From the NCBI GenBank assembly GCA_948474755.1, contig CAOLHI010000920.1, positions 186,001 to 250,000 of the forward strand: a stretch of DNA of 64,000 nucleotides, written 5' to 3'. The position numbers were made by a program, and so were the translations under genes. How positions within the stretch are numbered: position 1 is the stretch's first letter; each line of letters opens with the position of its first letter. Below are positions 57,515 through 64,000 of this stretch, piece by piece. A model generated the notes under the pieces. The model searched no databases. It saw nothing but the letters and a program-made list of their open reading frames with translations, and was not told the origin of the DNA. The stretch is from Ctenosaura bakeri. Its lineage: Eukaryota > Chordata > Lepidosauria > Squamata > Iguanidae.

Positions 57515-57858
57515 TAAATCAGTCAACGTAATTCTCTCATGCCGTAAAATAGGAGTTCCTTTTTAGTTAACAGAGATCTCCTGTTTGTATTTATGTGCAG
57601 TGACTATGAGATTCTGAATTGATGTCACAATCTCTTTAAACTGTTTTTCAGTAGACTCTTTAAAATGGTATATTTGTCCTGTAACATCTAATCATAACAA
57701 GCCCAGTTTCTGTTCAAACTTCTGTTCTAACCTCACATTATTTTCTGTAACACATTTGTTAAAATCTGGTTAGAGAGCTCAGATATTGAGAGTTGAATTT
57801 TTGTAAGCACAAGTTCAGTTTTGTCTGATCTTTCTGCAGACATTTTTCTAGTGGCCAT
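57515..57858 (-). pseudogene. L1 ORF1 N-terminal and coiled-coil remnant
   Basis: From an ATG at 57858-57856, the reverse frames read KMSAERSDKTELVLTKIQLS, ISELSNQIL, EQKFEQKLG and, after a frameshift, KESTEKQFKEIVTSIQNL. The spacing of hydrophobic residues suggests the coiled coil of L1 ORF1p. It stops where the MITE is inserted. Confidence 0.6.
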
Positions 57859-58350
57859 TTTCATGATACCTTATATGGCATGTTATAAAACACTTTCTAC
57901 TTTCTACTTGAGTTCCAGTGACAGAGATAGTGTTTGTTTTCCCTCTTCTAAGATGTGGCTTCCATTTAAGCCTTTTAACTATTTGAATCTTTGAAATACT
58001 GAGTATTTCTTATTTCAGTCCAAATTGCCATTTAAAATATTCAGTTCTTTTGAATGCTATGCTGTCCATCTCTCTCACCATTTATTTTTGTACTTTAATA
58101 ATAAAGACTGGACTTCAGATATTTAAAATACAAATTGCTTGTTCTCCTATCATAGTAAATCTCCAGCTGAGTGAGGTGGTTTCTCCTTTTCTGTTCAGTG
58201 TAATATAAGTATTCTAAATTTGTGAAACCTAGTTTTCTTTTAGGGAAGTTGCTCTCCCTAGACCATACCATAGGATTTCCTTTTCTTCCTCCATCTTCCT
58301 TTCTCACTCTCCTTTTATCTTTTCCTGAGGGAGGTTTGTAAGTCACTACC

Positions 58351-59133
58351 AGACTTTTTTTTTTTTTAAAGTCAAGTTAAATATATTTTTGAGTGTGCAG
58401 TTGGACAGAGAATCTGCAATTGGAAAAAAAAGACAATAGTTCAGTTTCAAAATTGATAATGTACAGTCAAAAAATGGGATGGTAGCATTGGTGGACATTT
58501 TACATAGGAGTTGCATAGGATGAATCTTCACATGTGGAGCTAGACATTAATTGTGTTACACAGCCATTTGTTGAATGTCAGTGTTGCACAACTGAACCAA
58601 GATAGCAAAGGTGCAGTTCGTGTAGAACAACCAAATTTGTGGGTGAATTTGTGCAAAGTGTGCAATGCACATCTAAGTGCAATGGCACAGCATGCACGGC
58701 TCTGGTTTGGCAACCTTGAACTGCAGACAGACATTCCACGTAAGACAAAAATGTCCAGCTGCTACCAAAAGAGAATCTGTCCATAGCATCTAGCCAGCAA
58801 ATGTTTATTAAGCTGTTAATGACAGTATTTATCAGGCAATTCTTGTGAGAACAAAAGCCCATATTTACCTGATGCTGACACTGTTGGTAGTGGGTTAATG
58901 TTTCTGAACTGCACAAATGGATTCTACCAATTAAAAGGCACTCTCTCTCTCAGCACAACTATCTTGCCTCAGATGGTCCAGAAAGGAGATGTCCAGGAGA
59001 AAGGCTTTACAGGGGATATCTGTACAGTTCAGAAATGTTCTAGCATATGTCCCCAAAAGGGTGGGAACAAGAAAAAAGGTGAAAAAACATACATTTGTTG
59101 TGCAGTCCTGATGCAAAACCTGACAAAGTTAAT
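58351..59133. other. Stretch with no recognised feature
   Basis: A T run at 58355-58368 lies next to the presumed 5' end of the L1. The 112-codon frame at 58578-58916 has no recognised domain. Confidence 0.4.
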
Positions 59134-59220
59134 GTTTGGGGACTATAGCTCTGAGAATTCCCAAGTACTTGTGTTGGGCATGAGATTCTGAGAAATGTAA
59201 TCCCAAAATGTAATCCAAAA
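59134..59220. mobile_element. Inverted-repeat element (family D)
   Basis: TTTGGGGACTATAGCTCTGA and GAATTCCCAAGTAC pair with GATTCTGAGAAATGTAATCC on the right. Diverged copy. 59592-59640 looks like half of another. Confidence 0.55.
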
Positions 59221-60934
59221 TTCAGTTTCTGATGAAGAGTTTATTAAGGTTTGATTTAGACATCATAATGTGCAAGGTTAAAGGAAAGCATGAGCTGTAC
59301 TCACTTCCTCATTGGGTTTGTCAGCCACAAAGTACAAGAACTGGGAGCATGAAAATATTCAAAAGACATAAGTCCTGCAAAAAAAAAAAAAGGTAAAGTA
59401 ATTGTTTGTAGACTATATATATATTGAACATGCCTTATCCTAATAAGCTTTCCCCATTCACTGGTGACAACAAACATTTCAGTTTATCACTGCTGCATCA
59501 GAAAACATGCTTATAATTGTGCATTAGACAAAGAGAACAAATGGGTAGAAAAGCATAAAATGGAGCTAGTTTATTGCTGGAATGGGGAAACATTGGTCCT
59601 TCAGATATTTTGGTCTTCTATTTTCCACACCTAGCATGACCACTGATAAGGGGCCACTCACGCACACATGATGAAAATGTGGTGAGCACTCATGAAAGCT
59701 TTATTGGTGCAATAAGTCTTCTCCAGATGAAACGAACAATTGAACTAGTACTTTCTTTATAAGGAGTGGAAACGGCTATATATGGGAAATGTCTGAAATT
59801 TGTAATCACTGTTTACAAAAATACTGGCGATAACATCATAGAATGGCTTACGTTATGGGCCCACATTTGTATACATGTTGGAAGATGGAAGCCGATCCAG
59901 GGAAATAAAATGTCTCATTGTAATGTTTGGGGATCAATGCTGATGTTTCTCAAAACATTTGCAAAAATAGCATGCTTTCAACCTTTTCTGTTAATCAGCA
60001 TATGTAAGATTGCATAGGTACAATATTTCTAACATTTTTGTTGCATCATCAGTGGGTGACTGACATGTCATATGATACACTGCTTAGGCTAACATTTTCC
60101 TGTGTGTGAAAGCATGATGGCTTCTGTTGGGAATAAGCCTATTAATGGATGCAATCATGAGCCTAAATCTTCTAGACTTAAAAATTTCTCAAGTATTCTT
60201 ACATATAGCAAAAAAAACATTAAAAATGCTCTCTTAATAAAATGTATATAGAAAACTAATTCAAAGACATAACACTGTCATCTGGGCATCCTTTTTATAT
60301 GTCAACACAAGCTATCTAACTGAATATGGAATTTCTCAACATTTAAACAGGTCACTAATTCTTCTCAAAATATCTCATCATTTTGTTTTTAAGATGAACT
60401 ATAGAAACTGTTAAGACAGTTATAAAAACAAAGGATGTCTTCTCTCGTTCAGTTGAACTGAGATGTGAAAATTATTATAATTTTTTCTTTTTTTAAAAAA
60501 CACACAAGCCTTAACAACAACTAAAGTAATTTAATTTCTTAAGCCTCAAATGTATTTAACAATTTCTCACCTCATTATTCTGAGGTCAGCCATTTTGCTT
60601 CACATTCTCACTTCTGTACTTTTCCTTGGGTGGTTTTTCCCCTCCTCTTGCCTCTTAATTATAAAACAGCATTTGGTCTTTCAAAATTTAATTAGTTAAA
60701 TCTTATCACCGGTACTACTAACAGGCCACAGGACCTCACTACCAAGTTTAAACTTGAAGTGTAGGTGGTTTGCTCTTGATGGTTAAGCTCTACGTTATCT
60801 TTTTTTTTTCCTACTGAGATTCAAGGAATGCCACAAATCTATCTTTGGTAGCATAAATGATATACATGGAGATTCTTTTGCTGTTTATTCACAAGAAGTA
60901 GATGGCCCTATTTTCAAAGATCTCCCAAAAGAGC
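59221..60934. other. AT-rich stretch, nothing recognised
   Basis: Contains A runs (59379-59390) and T runs (60800-60810). 60085-60170 may be a worn family C element. No exon seen. Confidence 0.45.
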
Positions 60935-61375
60935 TCTAATTGTTAACTCAGCCCAGGTTTTGAAATCCTCACAGAAGCCCTTCTCTTAGCATCACTAGCC
61001 TCTCAAGATGGGAAAGGTGCTTCTTGGTAGCTGCTCCCAAGATCTAAAACTCCATTCCAAAAGAGTGTACACTGGGCTGTTCCATATCATCTTTCAGCTG
61101 TCAGGTGAAGACTTGTTGCTTGCTTGTTTCATCAGGCCTTCAGAAATTGACTGATTGTGGGGAAAGTGCTTTTACATTGTGCATATTATCCATATTTCAG
61201 GTTTTTAATACGTATGTTTTTAAATGGATTTTAACTCCATTGTTAATGGAATTGTTAATTTAATTATATTTTAACCTTTGGATGTCTTATTTAGTGATGG
61301 AAACTCTTATCTGTATCTGTTTAAATTTTTGTAAGTGACTTTGAGCTCCAGAGGATATAAATTGATGACGATGAT
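60935..61375 (+). mobile_element. L2/CR1-like LINE 3' end fragment, old
   Basis: The sequence follows the plan of the L2-type ORF tail and 3' UTR: GGTGCTTCTTGGTAGCTGCT, CCAAGATCTAAAACTCCATT, CAGGTGAAGACTTGTTGC and CAGGCCTTCAGAAATTGACT, then an AT-rich UTR and GACTTTGAGCTCCAGAGGAT ATAAATTGATGACGATGA at the end. The coding frame is broken. Confidence 0.65.
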
Positions 61376-62794
61376 TGTCTTGAAGTTATCAGCTCCAAAT
61401 GGGTCCCTGGAAAACAAAATTTTTGACATAACAGTGACCTCAAAATTTTATACAACCACAATCCTTGTTATTTTTGATTGATTAGGGACTTTTGGCTATG
61501 ACCCATGGGTATGCATCTGCTAGCAATGAGTTATCTCAATAGTTTCAGCCACATGCAACAGAACCACCAGTGTCTGCACATCTTAAAAATAGAAATTATA
61601 TAGCACTTTAGACAGCATTTTGAAAGTCCAGTATGGTAGACCCTGTTAAGCTTGCTGGACATGTTGGAAGCAAAAAGGCATCAATCCCTATATAAAGTGA
61701 TTTGTGAAAGGCAGCTCTAGAGACAACAGCTGGCCTTTTGTTTCACCTCTTTGTTTCTTTCATTGATTTATATACTCAAGCCTTTTTTACTTCCTACCTG
61801 CCTGCCTGCAATGCTTACTTCCCCCTTCTTCCAAAAGGAGTTAGTCCTTTGTCTCCTTTTGTTTGGGGAGGCTCATGCCTCAGAATAGCTTATATCCACA
61901 CATGGGAAAAAGCTTTTGGGGGCTCTTCAACTGAAATTGAGGTAACCTTTTGCTTATTATCTTTGCTATCCCAAAATGGATTTCATGAAACAATAAATTT
62001 AAGGTGATTTAAAAAAAAACTTACAAGAGCATTGTGGGTATTATTTCTACTATTTTCTACCACAAGCTTATATTGCACTGGCTACACTACATTCTGCTTG
62101 ATATGGGGACTAAATATTCCTAGAAAACGTTCCTCTCTATCCACCTTCTGCATATACCAGTTCCAGCTAGGGTGTGTCCCTATTTCCTCTTGGTCAGTGG
62201 AGAGCAAGCTGAAAATATCTCTGAGTTAGTAAGTTCAGCAGTATTCCAGGTGGACTTTCCCCTACACAATTGCCATTCTGGAAGTCAGTGTGATGTTACA
62301 GAAGTGCTCTAAAATAAATGTAATGAGCTGAGTATCCTCTAGCAAACTAACTGAGTCGCATGGCAGCTTAACTTTCAGGAACTTATATGTAGGCAAATTA
62401 TGCCTATTTCAATGATAGTTCAAAAGAGTTCCTTCTGTTTACCTTCTTACTACTGCTGTTATCTGTTGATAAGGGCCAGAAGTGGTATTGTGTATCATTG
62501 TCTTAATGTCTCACCAAAGTGTCATTAAGTCCATCCTTGGGTACATGAATTCTTATGTTCTGTGTCAAGACCAGCCAAGATGCCTTGCTGCCTGAGACAA
62601 AGCATCAAATGGTATCCTCCATAATCCACCCAAATCAAAGAATATAAATGTTAAAGACAGTTCTTATGGGATACAAGGCAAAGAGCCCAACAAGCACCTT
62701 TCCTATTCCTGACTGTAAAAATATATAATATCAAAGTAGGAACAATTTGCTGCCCATTCTCAACATCCAAAATTTTCTGCTTGAAGTGGTTGTC
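61376..62794. other. AT-rich stretch, nothing recognised
   Basis: The 89-codon frame at 61738-62007 has no recognised domain. No repeat family seen. Confidence 0.45.
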
Positions 62795-63847
62795 CTACTC
62801 TGCTAGTGGCAGCCTTTGATTGTGTAAATCATAAAAAATTATGAATCACTTCTAAGGAAACAGGTGTGCCATAACATTTGATTATCCCAATGAGTAACCT
62901 ATACTCAGGAAAAGCAGCTACCATCAGGACAGAATACAGAGAAACAGAATGGTTTCCAATTGACAAAGGGATCAGGTAAGGATGCATATTATTCCCATAT
63001 CTATTTAATTTGCATGGCTGCACATATATTGAAGCAGGGTTAGGCTCAGAAGAAGGAGATATGAAAATTGGAAGAAGGAATATCAGCACTTTAAAATACA
63101 CAGATGACACCATACTATTAGCAAAGACTTGAAATGATTAATGAGGAAATTCAAGAAAGAAAGTATAAAAGCAGGTTTAAAGTTGAACATTAAGAAAACA
63201 AAAATAATGACCATAGATGATTTACTTAACTTTAAAGCAGACAATGAAGACATTGAAACAGTTAAAGATTTTCCATATCTTGTGCCTTCAAGTGATTTCT
63301 GAATTATGGCAGTCCTAAGGTGAATCTATATCACAAGGTTTTCTTGGCAAGATCAGAGGGGGGTTGCCTTTGTCTTTCTCCAAGGCTAAGAAAGTGTGAC
63401 TAGCCAGAGGCTGCCCAGTAGGTTTCCATGGCTGAATGGAAATTTGAACGGGGTCTCCAGATTTATAGTCCAATGCTCATGCTACTACACCATGCTGGCT
63501 CTATATTTTGGCTCATCCATTTATCAGAATTGAGATTGCAATCAAGAATTCAAAATAAGACAAGGATTTAGAAAGGCAGTTGGAGCAGAACTAGATGAGA
63601 TCCTGAAGTGCAATGATATATCATTGAATATTGAAGTTAGGATTGTCCATGCCATTTTATTTCCAGTTACTGTATATGTTTGTGAAAGCTGGACAGTGAA
63701 GAAAACTTGACAGCAAGAGAATCAACTCATTTCAAACATGCTGGAGAAGAGTTCTATGGATAACTCAGACTGCTAAAAAGAAAAATAAATGGCTCCTTAA
63801 GCAAATTAAGTCTGAACTTGCCCTAGAAGCCAAGATGACTAAACTGA
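62795..63847 (+). mobile_element. BovB (RTE-clade) LINE fragment with nested SINE
   Basis: The plus-strand reading gives AFDCVNHKKLW, NLYSGKAATIRTEYRETEWF, PIDKGIR and GC (a stop replaces Gln in VRQGC), LFPYLFNLH, KIGRRNISTLKYTDDTILLA and, after the SINE, IEIAIKNSK, LFPVTVYVCESWTVKK and KMTKLR. This is the BovB reverse transcriptase and following region, and the catalytic DD of the YADD box (YTDD here) is kept. It is 5'-truncated, cut at 63283-63502 by a SINE and ended at 63847 by a MITE. Several stops and frameshifts are present. Confidence 0.85.
63283..63502 (-). mobile_element. Sauria-type SINE inside BovB
   Basis: In reverse orientation: TGCCTTCAAGTGATTTCTGA, GGTGAATCTATATCACAAGG, TTTTCTTGGCAAGATC, GGTTTCCATGGCTGAATGGA, and the head TAGTCCAATGCTCATGCTAC TACACCATGCTGGCT. 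The target-site duplication is ATATCTTG (63275-63282) / ATATTTTG (63503-63510), one mismatch. BovB coding sequence resumes right after it. Confidence 0.9.
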
Positions 63848-64000
63848 GGTCATTTGTGCCCTACACTGTTATAGTGCTATTATTCCACTTTCAACATCCT
63901 GTGGAATTCTGGGGTTTGTAGTTTCCTGAGGCCAAAGATCTCTCTAACTGAGAATTCTAAATGCCCTTCCCTCAACTGCAACCCCCAGGATTTCACAGGA
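63848..64000. mobile_element. MITE family A, cut by window end
   Basis: Starts GGTCATTTGTGCCCTACACT, then the left arm GTTATAGTGCTATTATTCCA and the centre, and runs off the window in the right half. The left flanking 3-mer is TGA (63845-63847). It ends the BovB fragment. Confidence 0.88.

Larger units (their letters stand above)
51900..58350 (-). mobile_element. Nearly full-length, heavily decayed L1 LINE with nested insertions
   Basis: Minus-strand order: a 5'-UTR-like region (58350-57860), an ORF1 start with coiled-coil region (57858-57515), ORF1 remnants (56455-56240 and 55345-55275), ORF2 starting at 55217 with endonuclease, linker, reverse transcriptase and C-terminal Cys region, and a 3' UTR ending near 51900-51960 with a (CTTTT)n polypyrimidine tract (52109-52133 in reverse). 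It is interrupted by MITE A at 57345-57514, an L2 fragment plus its microsatellite at 56466-57152 and a MITE A fragment at 56013-56086. It also contains a 139-bp tandem repeat (55444-55740). Stops and frameshifts are frequent, so it is older than the L1 at 11268-13860. Both outer ends are estimates, as no target duplication was found. Confidence 0.75.

Overview
The window reads as intergenic or intronic DNA of a squamate reptile, probably an iguanian-type lizard. This rests on AT-rich sequence with no convincing host exon, tRNA-derived SINEs of the Sauria-SINE type with BovB-like 3' tails, a long degenerate BovB (RTE) LINE, L1 and L2/CR1-like LINEs side by side, and many short inverted-repeat DNA elements. 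No host protein-coding gene, RNA gene, CRISPR array or intact autonomous transposon is visible. Nearly every reading frame that looks like a protein belongs to LINE remnants or lies inside a GC-rich non-autonomous DNA transposon.

Layout. 1-5 kb: single-copy AT-rich DNA, a 456-bp hairpin-rich DNA transposon (1667-2122), a SINE tail and a solo LTR (3342-4239). 5.6-8.5 kb: a near full-length but decayed BovB on the minus strand, interrupted by an LTR-like insertion (7305-7876). 9.2-10.1 kb: a second solo LTR of the same family as the first. 11.2-14.4 kb: an inverted-repeat MITE split by a 5'-truncated L1, a second MITE and a SINE. 17-30 kb: scattered SINEs, GC-rich DNA transposons (17119-17354, 23775-24191, 26487-26951), MITEs and two LTR-like regions. 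30-46 kb: mostly featureless, with a strongly CpG-rich 613-bp transposon (39407-40019), a 436-bp relative (43951-44386), SINEs and MITEs. 51.9-58.4 kb: an old, almost complete minus-strand L1 with ORF1 and ORF2 remnants, broken by an L2 fragment and MITEs and carrying a 139-bp tandem repeat. 60.9 kb to the end: an L2-like tail, then a BovB fragment that holds a SINE and is cut by a MITE running off the window.

The most interesting signal is a set of structurally different non-autonomous DNA elements that share termini of the form GGCC(A/C)TTTC and 3-bp target duplications (ATT, TAA, TAT, ATG, ATA, CAA and others). This suggests mobilisation by one PIF/Harbinger-like transposase. Two of them (1667-2122 reversed, 26487-26951) keep the same internal hairpins although the arm sequences differ, with paired changes on both arms. 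Several carry a GTAAG(T) splice-donor-like motif near one end.

All family calls come from reading the sequence by eye; no database search or alignment program was run. Boundaries are exact only where a target-site duplication is quoted.
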